Both the position numbers and the translations under genes were made by a program. The notes under the pieces are model-generated. The model did no database searches. It was not told the origin of the DNA and saw nothing but the letters and a program-made list of their open reading frames with translations. Below, in pieces: positions 16,138-25,327 of a stretch of DNA of 44,757 bases; the first letter of the stretch is position 1; every line of letters begins with the position of its first letter. Location of the stretch: assembly GCF_010093385.1 (NCBI RefSeq), contig NZ_PDWV01000034.1, forward strand, positions 1-44,757. Direction: 5' to 3'. This DNA comes from Pseudoxanthomonas mexicana (GTDB lineage Bacteria > Pseudomonadota > Gammaproteobacteria > Xanthomonadales > Xanthomonadaceae).

Positions 16138-17829
16138 ATGACCGAATCATTTGCCGAACTGTTTGAACAGAGCCAGACCCAACTGGCCAAGCTGAAGCCG
16201 GGCGCCATCGTCACCGGCGTCGTCGTGGAAGTCCGCAACGACGTGGTGGTGATCAACGCCGGCCTGAAGTCCGAAGGCATCGTGCCGATCGAACAGTTCC
16301 GGAACGACGCCGGCGAAATCGACGTGGGCGTGGGCGACGAAGTGAAGGTGGCCCTCGACTCGATCGAGAACGGCTTCGGCGAAACCGTCCTCTCGCGCGA
16401 GAAGGCCAAGCGCGCCATGGTGTGGGACGAGCTGGAGCAGGCGCTGGAGAAGAACGAAACCATCACCGGCCGCATCAGCGGCAAGGTCAAGGGTGGTTTC
16501 ACCGTCGACATCAAGGACGTCCGTGCGTTCCTGCCGGGCTCGCTGGTCGACGTGCGCCCCGTGCGCGACCCGGGCTACCTGGAAGGCAAGGAGCTCGAGT
16601 TCAAGCTCATCAAGCTGGATCGCAAGCGCAACAATGTGGTCGTCTCCCGCCGTGCGGTGGTCGAGAGCGAGCATTCGGAAGAGCGCGAGCAGCTGATGGA
16701 CAAGCTGCAGGAAGGCGTGGTGCTGAAGGGCGTGGTCAAGAACCTCACCGACTACGGCGCGTTCGTCGACCTGGGCGGGATCGACGGCCTGCTGCACATC
16801 ACCGACATGGCGTGGAAGCGCGTGCGTCATCCGTCCGAGGTCGTGGAAGTCGGCCAGGAGCTGGACGTCCGCGTGCTGAAGTACGACCGTGAGCGCAACC
16901 GCGTCTCGCTGGGCCTGAAGCAGCTGGGCGAGGATCCGTGGGACAACATCGCCCGTCGTTACCCGGCCAACAGCCGCGTGTTCGGCAAGGTCTCCAACGT
17001 CACCGATTACGGCGCGTTCGTCGAGATCGAGCCGGGCGTCGAAGGCCTGGTGCACGTGTCCGAGATGGACTGGACCAACAAGAACGTCAATCCGTCCAAG
17101 GTCGTGCAGGTCGGTGACGAGGTCGAAGTGATGGTGCTGGACGTGGACGAAGAGCGTCGCCGCATCTCGCTGGGCATGAAGCAGGTCGCCGCCAATCCGT
17201 GGGAGACCTTCGCGGCCACCCACAAGAAGAACGACAAGGTGTCCGGCCAGATCAAGTCGATCACCGACTTCGGCATCTTCATCGGCCTGGACGGCGGCAT
17301 CGACGGCCTGATCCACCTGTCCGACATCAGCTGGAACACCACCGGCGAAGACATCGTGCGCAACTTCAAGAAGGGCGACACGCTGGAAGCCGTGGTGCTG
17401 GCCGTCGACCCGGAGCGCGAGCGCATCAGCCTGGGCGTGAAGCAGCTGGAGCAGGATCCGTTCGGCCAGTACATGGCGGCGCACCCGAAGGGTTCGAAGG
17501 TCGAAGGTACGGTGAAGGAAGTGGACGCCAAGGGCGCCACGATCGAACTGGCCGACGGCATCGAGGGCTACGTGATGGCGCGCGACATCAGCCACGACCG
17601 CGTGGACGATGCCAGCCAGCACCTGAAGGTCGGCGACAAGGTGGAAGCCAAGTTCATCGGCATGGACCGCAAGGGCCGCACGCTGCAGCTGTCGATCAAG
17701 GCCAAGGACGAAGCCGAACCCGCCGAAGCGCTGGCCGAGTACAACAAGTCCGCCGCCGAGGCCGCTGCCGGTACCACCAGCCTGGGCGCGCTGCTGCGTG
17801 CGCAGCTGGATGGCGGCAAGTCCGAGTAA
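16138..17829 (+). CDS. rpsA: 30S ribosomal protein S1
   Basis: S1 binds mRNA and helps place it on the small ribosomal subunit. The 563-residue protein carries six S1/OB repeats, visible as recurring motifs: [95 protein letters not shown] and [20 protein letters not shown]. The first two diverge, as in the ribosome-binding part of S1. ATG 16138 gives the canonical [12 protein letters not shown] start. Length is normal. It is followed by ihfB, the conserved order. Confidence 0.97.
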   Translation: MTESFAELFEQSQTQLAKLKPGAIVTGVVVEVRNDVVVINAGLKSEGIVPIEQFRNDAGEIDVGVGDEVKVALDSIENGFGETVLSREKAKRAMVWDELEQALEKNETITGRISGKVKGGFTVDIKDVRAFLPGSLVDVRPVRDPGYLEGKELEFKLIKLDRKRNNVVVSRRAVVESEHSEEREQLMDKLQEGVVLKGVVKNLTDYGAFVDLGGIDGLLHITDMAWKRVRHPSEVVEVGQELDVRVLKYDRERNRVSLGLKQLGEDPWDNIARRYPANSRVFGKVSNVTDYGAFVEIEPGVEGLVHVSEMDWTNKNVNPSKVVQVGDEVEVMVLDVDEERRRISLGMKQVAANPWETFAATHKKNDKVSGQIKSITDFGIFIGLDGGIDGLIHLSDISWNTTGEDIVRNFKKGDTLEAVVLAVDPERERISLGVKQLEQDPFGQYMAAHPKGSKVEGTVKEVDAKGATIELADGIEGYVMARDISHDRVDDASQHLKVGDKVEAKFIGMDRKGRTLQLSIKAKDEAEPAEALAEYNKSAAEAAAGTTSLGALLRAQLDGGKSE

Positions 17830-17868
17830 CCGGCAGGACGCTTGACGTTCCACCTGCAGTAACGTCCC

Positions 17869-17896
17869 CGCCGGCCCGGAGTGTTCCGGGCCGGCG
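17869..17896 (+). other. Strong hairpin between rpsA and ihfB
   Basis: A perfect 12-bp GC stem (17869-17880 with 17885-17896, loop GTGT) starts about 40 bases after the rpsA stop. No T tract follows, so it is more likely an mRNA 3'-end stabiliser or processing element than a simple intrinsic terminator. Confidence 0.6.
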
Positions 17897-17925
17897 CGGG
17901 TACCTCCGCCCGAACCCCAGACGCG

Positions 17926-18231
17926 ATGACCAAATCCGAACTCATCGAGATCCTCAGCCGCCGCCAGCCGCACCTCAAGGCCGAGGATGTGGATCTGGCC
18001 GTCAAGGCGTTGCTGGAAATGATGGGCGGCGCGCTTGCCCAGGGCGATCGCATCGAGATCCGCGGATTCGGCAGTTTTTCGTTGCACTACCGTCCGCCGC
18101 GCATGGGTCGCAATCCCAAGACGGGCGAATCGGTCGCATTGCCCGCCAAGCACGTTCCCCATTTCAAGCCGGGCAAGGAGCTGCGCGAGCGCGTCAGCGA
18201 CGTCACGCCCATCGAAGAGGCGGGGGAATAG
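17926..18231 (+). CDS. ihfB: Integration host factor beta subunit
   Basis: This DNA-bending nucleoid protein pairs with IHF-alpha. The 101-residue sequence begins [17 protein letters not shown] and has the HU/IHF signature [12 protein letters not shown], then the DNA-binding arm [15 protein letters not shown], the intercalating Pro context and the C-terminal [11 protein letters not shown]. Length is normal. ATG 17926 is the family start. It follows rpsA as in E. coli. Confidence 0.97.
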   Translation: MTKSELIEILSRRQPHLKAEDVDLAVKALLEMMGGALAQGDRIEIRGFGSFSLHYRPPRMGRNPKTGESVALPAKHVPHFKPGKELRERVSDVTPIEEAGE

Positions 18232-18302
18232 CGTCTTGTCCGGCGCGTGTCGTTCCGCGCCGACTCCGCTAAGCTAGGCGCCGTCCTGCATGGAGTCGCC
18301 TG

Positions 18303-18563
18303 ATGAACATGTTCCGCCTGGTCGTCGCACTGCTGTTTCTGGCCTACGGACTCATCATCGGTGTGCTCAACACGCAGCCGATCACCCTCAAGCTGCTGTT
18401 CACCGAATTCCAGACCTCGTCCGGCGTGGGCATCATGCTGTCGCTGCTGCTGGGCGTGGTGGTCGGTGGGCTGATCGTGCTGGCGACGCTGGTCTGGCCC
18501 CTGTACGCCAAACTGCGCAAGGCCACGCGCGCCGTGGCGCCGTCCCAAGACGCCGGCGCCTGA
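18303..18563 (+). CDS. lapA: LapA family inner-membrane protein
   Basis: This 86-residue DUF1049 (LapA/YciS) protein has two membrane segments: LVVALLFLAYGLIIGVL with the family motif NTQPITLKLLFTEFQ, and a second Gly/Val/Leu-rich helix. LapA works with LapB at the inner membrane to control LPS production. A GGAG lies ahead of ATG 18303. The stop is three bases before lapB, so the two are surely co-transcribed. Confidence 0.92.
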   Translation: MNMFRLVVALLFLAYGLIIGVLNTQPITLKLLFTEFQTSSGVGIMLSLLLGVVVGGLIVLATLVWPLYAKLRKATRAVAPSQDAGA

Positions 18564-18566
18564 TCC

Positions 18567-19745
18567 ATGGCCTTCCTGACCGAGTGGTTCTGGTTCTTTC
18601 TCTTCCTCCCGCTGGCTGCGCTCAGTGGCTGGATCATCGGCCGACGTGGTGGGCAGCGGCACGGCGACACCCAGGTCAGCCGGCTGTCGAGTACCTACGT
18701 CCGCGGTCTGAATTACCTGCTCAACGAGCAGCCGGACAAGGCGATCGAGCTTTTCCTGCACATCGCCGAGCTCGACAAGGAAACCTTCGAGACGCAGGGC
18801 GCGCTGGGCCATCTGTTCCGGCGGCGGGGTGAGGTGGATCGCGCGATCCGCTTGCATCAGGGTCTGGTGCAGCGCTCGGACCTGAGCGACGCCCAGCGCG
18901 TGCAGGCCTTGTTGGCGCTGGGCGAGGACTACATGCGCTCGGGCCTGCTGGACCGGGCGGAGACCGTGTTCACTGATCTGGCGCGCATCGACCAGCGGGC
19001 GCCACAGGCGCTCAAGCACCTCATCGGCATCTACCAGGCAGAGCGCGATTGGGAAAAGGCGATCGACAACGCGCTGCGCTATGAGGAAGTCACCGGCGAG
19101 CCCATGGGCAAGCTGGTCGCCCAGTTCGAGTGCGAGCTTGCCGAACGCCAGCGTACCGCCAACAACGTCGACGCGGCCCGTGCCGCGGTAGCGCGCGCCT
19201 ACCAGGCCGATGCGGGCAGCGTCCGCGCCGGCATCATCGAAGGCCGGATTGAATCCGATGCGGGCAATCCCGAAGCGGCGATCCGTGCGTTCGAGCGAGC
19301 GGCGCGCCACGATCCCGACTACCTGCCCGAGGTGCTGCCCAGCCTGTTGGCCGGGTACGAGCAGGTGGGCGACCTGTCGGGTGCGCGTGCGTTCCTGTCC
19401 GAGATGTGCGAGCACTATCGCGGCATCGCGCCCGTGCTGGCGCTGACCCGACTGGTGGAACGCCAGGAGGGCGTCGCAGCCGCCCGGAGCTATCTGGCCC
19501 GACAGCTGAAGGATCGTCCGTCCGTAAGAGGCGAGGCCGCACTGATCGACCTCACGCTGGCCGAAGGCGCAGATCCGGCGGCGACCCTGCACGATCTGAA
19601 GCACATCACCGATCAGCTGCTGGTGCGCAATCCCAGCTACCGGTGCACGCGGTGCGGATTCGGAGCACGCACGCACCATTGGCAGTGCCCGAGCTGCAAG
19701 GAGTGGGGCACCATCAAGCCGCTGCTGAACTACGCGGTGGTCTGA
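18567..19745 (+). CDS. lapB: Lipopolysaccharide assembly protein LapB
   Basis: LapB (YciM) is an inner-membrane-anchored TPR protein that promotes FtsH-mediated breakdown of LpxC and couples LPS synthesis to transport. The 392-residue protein has an N-terminal membrane helix (WFWFFLFLPLAALSGW), about nine TPR units (for example YLLNEQPDKAIELFLHIAEL) and a C-terminal rubredoxin-like metal site with two CxxC pairs (CTRCGF and CPSCKEW). Normal length. Its stop overlaps the next start (TGATG, 19743-19747), so the glycan-priming gene is translationally coupled to it. Confidence 0.95.
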   Translation: MAFLTEWFWFFLFLPLAALSGWIIGRRGGQRHGDTQVSRLSSTYVRGLNYLLNEQPDKAIELFLHIAELDKETFETQGALGHLFRRRGEVDRAIRLHQGLVQRSDLSDAQRVQALLALGEDYMRSGLLDRAETVFTDLARIDQRAPQALKHLIGIYQAERDWEKAIDNALRYEEVTGEPMGKLVAQFECELAERQRTANNVDAARAAVARAYQADAGSVRAGIIEGRIESDAGNPEAAIRAFERAARHDPDYLPEVLPSLLAGYEQVGDLSGARAFLSEMCEHYRGIAPVLALTRLVERQEGVAAARSYLARQLKDRPSVRGEAALIDLTLAEGADPAATLHDLKHITDQLLVRNPSYRCTRCGFGARTHHWQCPSCKEWGTIKPLLNYAVV

Positions 19746-20713
19746 TGCCTCACGCATTCGTCTGGCTGGGGCTGCTGACCGCGGCCGCCGCTGTGGCGAC
19801 GTGGTGGGCACGTCACTATGCGTTGCGCGGCAATCTGCTGGATCAGCCCGGCGAACGGCGCAGTCACAGCGTCGCGACGCCCCGCGGCGGCGGGATCGCC
19901 ATCGTGGCAGTGGTGCTGGCGTCGGGCGCCTTCCTTGCCCTGCGTCCCTCCGCAGGCGTCCTATGGGTCGGGTTCCTGCCCGGCTTCCTGATTGTCGCCG
20001 GCATCGGCTGGTGGGACGACCATCGCCCGCTGTCTCCTTGGCTGCGGTTGGTCGTCCAGGCCGTCGCGGCCCTGGCCCTGGCAGCGGGCGCTTGGGGCGA
20101 GAGTGGCCAGATAGGGCCGGCCTTACTGGCATTTGCCATCGCCATGGTGCTGGTCAATGTCTGGAACTTCATGGACGGCATCAATGGGCTGGCGGCCAGC
20201 CAGGCTGCGCTGGCGGCGCTGGCCTTTTCAACCCTGCCGACGGACAGCTGGCATTGGCTGGCCTTGGCCGTGCTGGCGGGTTGCCTGGGCTTCCTGCCCT
20301 TCAACTTTCCCAAGGCCCGCATATTTCTGGGGGATGTCGGTAGCGGGGCGCTGGGGTTCGCGCTGGCCGGGTTGGTCGTGGCCGCGGCTCTCGCATCGCC
20401 GCCCGGAAGGCTTCCCGTGCTGCTGTTGCCGCTTACGGCCTTCCTCGTCGACGCGGGCTTCACGCTGCTGGAGCGCATGCTGCGCGGCGAGCCGTGGTGG
20501 ACCCCCCATGTCAGCCACCTCTACCAGATGGGCGCACGACGCTATGGACACACCTCCGTAACCGTGATTTACGCGGCGTTTGGCGGCGTTACATTACTGT
20601 TAACATGTGCGCTGTCCCAAGCGAGGCTCGGGGTGGCGCTCGCCGTGGTGATCGCTGCCTACGGAGTAGGTGGGGCGCTTTGGTTTTCATTGCGCCGAGG
20701 ATGGCGTGGGTAG
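19745..20713 (+). CDS. WecA/WbpL-like polyprenyl-phosphate glycosyl-1-phosphate transferase
   Basis: This 322-residue integral membrane protein of the MraY/WecA family, with about ten hydrophobic segments, transfers a sugar-phosphate from a UDP-sugar to undecaprenyl phosphate, the first step of a surface glycan. Visible motifs are the substrate/Mg aspartates (GWWDDHRPLSPW), NVWNFMDGINGLA, the ARIFLGDVGSG loop, and a His-rich cytoplasmic loop near the end (TPHVSHLYQMG). The sugar is probably an N-acetylated hexosamine, as for WbpL, but this is inferred. It overlaps lapB and is followed 15-24 bases later by a WbpM-type dehydratase, its usual partner in O-antigen loci. Confidence 0.9.
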   Translation: MPHAFVWLGLLTAAAAVATWWARHYALRGNLLDQPGERRSHSVATPRGGGIAIVAVVLASGAFLALRPSAGVLWVGFLPGFLIVAGIGWWDDHRPLSPWLRLVVQAVAALALAAGAWGESGQIGPALLAFAIAMVLVNVWNFMDGINGLAASQAALAALAFSTLPTDSWHWLALAVLAGCLGFLPFNFPKARIFLGDVGSGALGFALAGLVVAAALASPPGRLPVLLLPLTAFLVDAGFTLLERMLRGEPWWTPHVSHLYQMGARRYGHTSVTVIYAAFGGVTLLLTCALSQARLGVALAVVIAAYGVGGALWFSLRRGWRG

Positions 20714-20737
20714 CACAGGCACCTGGAGATGGAGCTG

Positions 20738-22651
20738 ATGAAATCCTGGCGGGATCGATTGAGCGGTTTCATGCCACGCGTCCTCGTCGCGGCCCACGAT
20801 CTGGCCATGGTGTGGGTATGCTGGCAAGTCCTGCACCGGTTGCGCTACGCCATGCTGGCGCCCGCCCCGGAGTTCCCCCTGTGGTCCAACGAGATCGCCA
20901 TCGTCCTGCTGGCGCAGGGTGCGGTGTTCTGGTGGATGGGGCTCTACCGCGGTTTGTGGCGCTTCGCCAGCCTGCCGGATCTGTGGAACATTGTGAAGGC
21001 TTGCGCCCTCGGGTTCCTGGGTGTGGTGCTGGGTCTGTTCTTCTATAACCGCTTTGGCTCTACGCCGCGCATCGTGCTCGGCTTCTATCCGTTCGCACTG
21101 GTCGGTTTCCTCGGATTGCCGCGTCTGATCTATCGTGCATGGAAGGACAGCCAGGCGCAGCGCATCAATGAAACGGCCTCGCGCGTATTGATCCTTGGCG
21201 CAGGGCGTGCAGGCGAAGCCCTGGTTCGCGAGTTGCGCCGCACCGGCGTCTACCATCCGGTTGCCTTCCTCGATGATGCAGTGCGTCTGCATGGCTCCAA
21301 GCTGCAGGGTATTCCCGTGCTGGGGGGACTGGAGAGCGCCGCCGCCGTCGCCCGGGAAACCGCGGCGCGGATGCTCGTCATCGCCATGCCCTCGCTGGAC
21401 GCGCCCGCCATGCAGCGGGTGGTGGCGATCTGCGAGAGCACAGGCTTGCCGTTCCGCATGGTGCCCCGACTGATCAACGTGCTGGAAGGGCAGTCCATGC
21501 CGGGCGACCTCAAGGAGGTCGCGATCGAAGACCTGCTGGGTCGCAAATCGGTGACGCCGGACTGGAAACTCATCCGGGGCTGGCTGGGCGGGCGCACCGT
21601 CATGGTGACGGGCGCGGGCGGCTCGATCGGATCGGAACTCTGCCGGCAGTGCGCACGGCATGGAGCCCAGCGGATCGCGCTGGTCGAAATCGACGAACTG
21701 GCGCTGATCACCATCCAGGGAGACCTGCGGCGTGCCTTTCCCGACCTGGAAGTCCTGCCGGTGCTGGGCAATTGCGGCGACCCCGCCGTCATCGCCCACG
21801 CGCTGGCGGTCGCCGAGCCGGACGCCGTGTTCCACGCCGCTGCCTACAAGCAGGTGCCCTTGCTGGAAGGCCATCTGCGCGAAGCCGTGGGCAACAACGT
21901 GCTGGCAACTGAAGCGGTGGCGCGCGCCTGCCGCGAGGCTGGCGTGGCGACCTTCGTGCTGATCTCGACGGACAAGGCGGTGGATCCGGTCAACGTGCTG
22001 GGCGCCACCAAGCGCCTGGCCGAGATGGCCTGCCAGTCGCTCGACGATGCCCGATCCGGCACGCGCTACGTCACCGTGCGGTTCGGCAATGTCCTCGATT
22101 CGGCGGGAAGCGTGGTGCCGCTGTTCCGCGAACAGATCCGCAAGGGGGGGCCGGTCACGGTGACCGATCCCGACGTCACCCGCTATTTCATGACCATCCC
22201 GGAAGCCTGCCAGCTCATCCTGCAGGCGGCATCGGGCGCGGCGCACGCCTCGATCTATACGCTGGACATGGGCGATCCGGTACCGATCCGGCTGCTGGCC
22301 GAGCAGATGATCCGTTTGGCCGGCAAGCAGCCGGGGCGCGACATCGCCATCGTCTACACGGGCCTGCGCCCCGGCGAAAAGCTGCACGAGACGCTGTTCC
22401 ACGCCGACGAGCGCTACCAACCCACCTCGCACTCCAAGATCATGAAGGCGATCGCGCGTGAGGTCTCGAGCGAGTTCATCGATCTGGCCCTGCAGCGCCT
22501 GCGGGCGGCGCATGCCCGCTACGACACCGCCGAACTGGCCGAAGTGCTGAGGATCGCTGTGCCGGAGTTCACGCCGATGTCGAACGAACAGAACGAAGCA
22601 TCGGCTAACATCGTGGTCTTCCCCGGTCGAGACGCCCGCAGGACCCGATGA
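20738..22651 (+). CDS. WbpM/CapD/FlaA1-type UDP-sugar 4,6-dehydratase, membrane bound
   Basis: The family makes 4-keto-6-deoxy UDP-sugars from UDP-GlcNAc, feeding amino-sugar synthesis such as QuiNAc, FucNAc or bacillosamine. The protein has four N-terminal membrane helices, a first Rossmann domain (VLILGAGRAGEALVRELR) and a catalytic second one with TGAGGSIGSELCRQ, HAAAYKQVPLLE and STDKAVDPVNVLGATKR (about residues 410-425). The position that is Tyr in short enzymes and Met in WbpM is Leu here. The C-terminus has GLRPGEKLHETLF. ATG 20738 has GGAG nine bases upstream; ATG 20729 would place the same GGAG directly against the start. The stop overlaps galU. Confidence 0.92.
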   Translation: MKSWRDRLSGFMPRVLVAAHDLAMVWVCWQVLHRLRYAMLAPAPEFPLWSNEIAIVLLAQGAVFWWMGLYRGLWRFASLPDLWNIVKACALGFLGVVLGLFFYNRFGSTPRIVLGFYPFALVGFLGLPRLIYRAWKDSQAQRINETASRVLILGAGRAGEALVRELRRTGVYHPVAFLDDAVRLHGSKLQGIPVLGGLESAAAVARETAARMLVIAMPSLDAPAMQRVVAICESTGLPFRMVPRLINVLEGQSMPGDLKEVAIEDLLGRKSVTPDWKLIRGWLGGRTVMVTGAGGSIGSELCRQCARHGAQRIALVEIDELALITIQGDLRRAFPDLEVLPVLGNCGDPAVIAHALAVAEPDAVFHAAAYKQVPLLEGHLREAVGNNVLATEAVARACREAGVATFVLISTDKAVDPVNVLGATKRLAEMACQSLDDARSGTRYVTVRFGNVLDSAGSVVPLFREQIRKGGPVTVTDPDVTRYFMTIPEACQLILQAASGAAHASIYTLDMGDPVPIRLLAEQMIRLAGKQPGRDIAIVYTGLRPGEKLHETLFHADERYQPTSHSKIMKAIAREVSSEFIDLALQRLRAAHARYDTAELAEVLRIAVPEFTPMSNEQNEASANIVVFPGRDARRTR

Positions 22652-23550
22652 CTTCGCCCCGCATCCGCAAGGCCGTGTTCCCCGTGGCGGGGCTCGGCAC
22701 CCGCTTCCTGCCCGCAACGAAGACCGTTCCCAAGGAGATGCTGCCGATCATCGACCGGCCGCTGATCCAGTACGCGGTGGATGAAGCGGTCGAGGCAGGT
22801 TGCGATACGCTCATCTTCGTCACCAACCGCTACAAGCATGCGGTGGCGGACTACTTCGACAAGGCGTACGAGCTGGAACAGAAGCTGGAGCGCTCGGGCA
22901 AGGTCGAACAGCTGGAACTCGTCCGCAACGTGCTGCCCTCACACGTTCGTGCCGTCTTCGTCACTCAGGCCGAAGCCCTGGGGCTTGGGCATGCGGTGCT
23001 GTGCGCCAAGGCCATCGTCGGCGACGAGCCTTTCGCGGTACTGCTGCCCGACGACCTGATCTGGAACCGCGGGCCGGGCGCCCTCAAGCAGATGGCGGAT
23101 GCGGCGGAGTCCAGCGGCGCCAGCGTGATCGCCGTGCAGGACGTGCCGCGCGAACAGACCGGCAGTTACGGCATCGTGGCGACGGACGCCTTCTCGGGAC
23201 GCGAAGGACGCATCGACGCCATCGTGGAAAAGCCCAAGCCGGAGGTCGCCCCCAGCACGCTGGCGGTCGTGGGGCGCTACGTGCTGGACGCGCGCATCTT
23301 CGCGCTGCTGGAAAGTACGGCGCCGGGCGCCGGCGGCGAAATCCAGCTGGCGGACGCCATCGCGGCCCTGTTGCGCGAGAAGCCGGTGCATGCCTACCGT
23401 TTCCAGGGCACCCGCTTCGACTGTGGCACGCACATCGGATTGATCGAAGCCACCATCCGTTACGCGCTGGACCACGAAGCGCTCAGCGACGCGGCACGCA
23501 GCATGATGCAGAGTGCACTGAACGAACTGGGCGTCCGGGAACTGGGCTGA
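22648..23550 (+). CDS. galU: UTP-glucose-1-phosphate uridylyltransferase
   Basis: The enzyme makes UDP-glucose from UTP and glucose-1-phosphate for LPS, exopolysaccharide and osmoprotectant synthesis. The 300-residue protein has the nucleotide-binding motif PVAGLGTRFLPATKTVPKEM, LPIIDRPLIQYAVDEA, GLGHAVLCAK, LLPDDLI and the active-site EKPKP. Normal length. ATG 22648 overlaps the preceding dehydratase stop as ATGA, so it is part of the lapAB-glycan operon. Cytoplasmic. Confidence 0.96.
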   Translation: MTSPRIRKAVFPVAGLGTRFLPATKTVPKEMLPIIDRPLIQYAVDEAVEAGCDTLIFVTNRYKHAVADYFDKAYELEQKLERSGKVEQLELVRNVLPSHVRAVFVTQAEALGLGHAVLCAKAIVGDEPFAVLLPDDLIWNRGPGALKQMADAAESSGASVIAVQDVPREQTGSYGIVATDAFSGREGRIDAIVEKPKPEVAPSTLAVVGRYVLDARIFALLESTAPGAGGEIQLADAIAALLREKPVHAYRFQGTRFDCGTHIGLIEATIRYALDHEALSDAARSMMQSALNELGVRELG

Positions 23551-23627
23551 CTCTCCCCAGAAAAAGCCTGCGGCGCGACATGCCCTGGTGAAGGGCCGCC
23601 CGCTTCCCGCAGAATCGGCGCGTGCCC

Positions 23628-24920
23628 ATGTCCATCCGCCACTATTACGCCGACACCGCCGGTAGCGCGCCCGCGCTCCCCACGTTGCATACGGCCCTGG
23701 ACGCGGATGTCTGCGTGGTGGGTGGAGGCTTCGCGGGTCTGAACACGGCGCTGGGCCTGGCCGAGCGGGGACACCGCGATGTCGTGCTGCTGGAAGCGGA
23801 GCAGCCCGCATTCGGTGCTTCCGGCCGCAATGGCGGTTTCGTGTTCGGTGGCTTCTCCCGCGGCGGAGCGGCTCTGCTGCGCGATCTGGGGCGCGAACGC
23901 GCGCGCGCGCTGTACGCGGGCACCGTGGAAGCGGTGGAACTGATCCGCAGGCGCATCGCGCAGTATGGCATCGCCTGCGACGACACCCAGGCCGGGATCC
24001 TCTGGGCGAACTGGTTCGACGACCGCGACCTGCTGCGGCAACGTCAGGCGTTGCTGGCCGATGTCTTCGCGCAGGACTGGCACTGGGTCGAGCGCGACGA
24101 CCTGCGTCAACGGATACTCACTCCGCGATATCACGACGCGCTGTTCGAGCCACGGGCTTTCCACTTCCATCCGCTCAAGTACGCCTACGGCCTGGTCCTG
24201 GCGGCGTCGCGGCAGGGTGTATCCCTGTTCGGCGATTCGCCTGCGGTATCGCTGCAGCGGCGGGAGGAGGGCTGGCGGGTCACCACGCCTTCCGGCCGCG
24301 TCGACGCGCGCGAGGTCGTGCTGGCATGCGGCGGCTATCTGGCGCGCCTGCATCGCCGTGTCGACGCGGGGGTATTGCCGATCGCCACCTACGTGATGGT
24401 CACCGAGCCGCTGGGGGCGCGGATGGACACGGCGCTGCGCACGCGCGCGGCCATCTACGACACGCGCTTCGCATTCGACTACTACCGGCCTTTGCCCGAC
24501 TCCCGTCTGCTGTGGGGCGGGCGTATTTCGGTTCTGGATCGCTCGCCTCGGTCGGTCGAGCGCCTGCTGTACGGCGACATGTTGAGGGTTTTTCCGCAAC
24601 TGGAGGGGGTGCGCATCGACCATGCCTGGTCCGGCCTGAGGAGCTATGCCCGCCACGAGATGCCGCAGATCGGCCAGGTGGAGCCGGGTTTGTGGGTGGC
24701 GCAGGCATTCGGTGGGCATGGCGTCGCGCCCACGACGTTGGCGGGCGAAGTCATCGCCTCCGCCATCGCGCAAGGCGATCGGCGATGGCGCGAATTCGCC
24801 GCCTACGGCCTGGTGTCCGCGATGAAGCCTGCCGGCTTCCTGGGCGCGCAGGTGAGCTACTGGTGGGCGGAGGCCAAGGATGCGTGGAAGGCACGGAAGA
24901 AAAGAAGGGAAGGTGCGTGA
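23628..24920 (+). CDS. FAD-dependent oxidoreductase, PuuB-like (DAO family)
   Basis: This 430-residue D-amino-acid-oxidase-fold flavoprotein starts SIRHYYADTAGS and has the dinucleotide motif DVCVVGGGFAGLNTALGLAE, then LLEAEQPAFGASGRNGGFVFGG, a signature shared with gamma-glutamylputrescine oxidase (PuuB) and sarcosine-oxidase relatives. The C-terminus has the second FAD contact (WVAQAFGGHGVAPTTLAGE). ATG 23628 is preferred over GTG 23622 because family members begin close to the tyrosines. Its stop overlaps the next start as TGATG, so it is coupled with a tRNA-binding protein. Substrate is not certain; a polyamine derivative is possible. Confidence 0.85.
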   Translation: MSIRHYYADTAGSAPALPTLHTALDADVCVVGGGFAGLNTALGLAERGHRDVVLLEAEQPAFGASGRNGGFVFGGFSRGGAALLRDLGRERARALYAGTVEAVELIRRRIAQYGIACDDTQAGILWANWFDDRDLLRQRQALLADVFAQDWHWVERDDLRQRILTPRYHDALFEPRAFHFHPLKYAYGLVLAASRQGVSLFGDSPAVSLQRREEGWRVTTPSGRVDAREVVLACGGYLARLHRRVDAGVLPIATYVMVTEPLGARMDTALRTRAAIYDTRFAFDYYRPLPDSRLLWGGRISVLDRSPRSVERLLYGDMLRVFPQLEGVRIDHAWSGLRSYARHEMPQIGQVEPGLWVAQAFGGHGVAPTTLAGEVIASAIAQGDRRWREFAAYGLVSAMKPAGFLGAQVSYWWAEAKDAWKARKKRREGA

Positions 24921-25261
24921 TGGAGAGTGTGCAGGTGATCGGTTGGGAGGATTTCACGCGCGTCCAGCTGTGCGCCGGGACGGTGCTGCGGGTTGAGCAG
25001 TTTCCGGAAGCACGCAGACCCGCGTGGAAGCTGTGGGTCGACTTCGGCCCTCATGGCGTGAAGAAGACCAGTGCCCAGATCCGCGCGCTGTATGCGCCGG
25101 AGGACCTGGTGGGACGGCAGGTCGTGGGCGTCCTCAATTTCCCTCCGAAGCAGGTAGGACCGTTCATTTCGGAATTCCTGCTGACCGGATTCCACACCGA
25201 TGACGGCGTGGTGGTGACGGCCGTGGAACGTCCCGTACCCGACGGCGCCCGCATGGCGTAA
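24920..25261 (+). CDS. CsaA-like tRNA-binding protein
   Basis: This 113-residue protein consists of one OB-fold tRNA-binding domain, as in CsaA, with VQLCAGTVLRVEQFPEARRP, LWVDFGPHGVKKTSAQI and the VVGVLNFPPKQVGPFISEFL stretch. Bacillus CsaA has chaperone-like and secretion-related activity, and the domain also occurs in tRNA synthetase appendages. The role here is unknown. ATG 24920 overlaps the flavoprotein stop, with GGAAGG upstream. A convergent terminator follows. Confidence 0.88.
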   Translation: MESVQVIGWEDFTRVQLCAGTVLRVEQFPEARRPAWKLWVDFGPHGVKKTSAQIRALYAPEDLVGRQVVGVLNFPPKQVGPFISEFLLTGFHTDDGVVVTAVERPVPDGARMA

Positions 25262-25283
25262 CGCCATCCAAGTAACCAAAAGA

Positions 25284-25305
25284 AATGGCGCCTTGCGGCG
25301 CCATT
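25284..25305 (-). terminator. Terminator after the thiolase
   Basis: A perfect 9-bp stem (25284-25292 with 25297-25305, loop TTGC) is followed on the minus strand by TCTTTTGG, after the fadA stop. On the plus strand the T tract is poor, so its main role is for the leftward operon. Confidence 0.8.
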
Positions 25306-25327
25306 CCTGTCGGGTGATCGCTGATGC

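Noticed and set aside
16147-18162. A 671-codon minus-strand open frame antisense to rpsA and ihfB
   Set aside because: Repeats in it only mirror the S1 repeats; no family resemblance.
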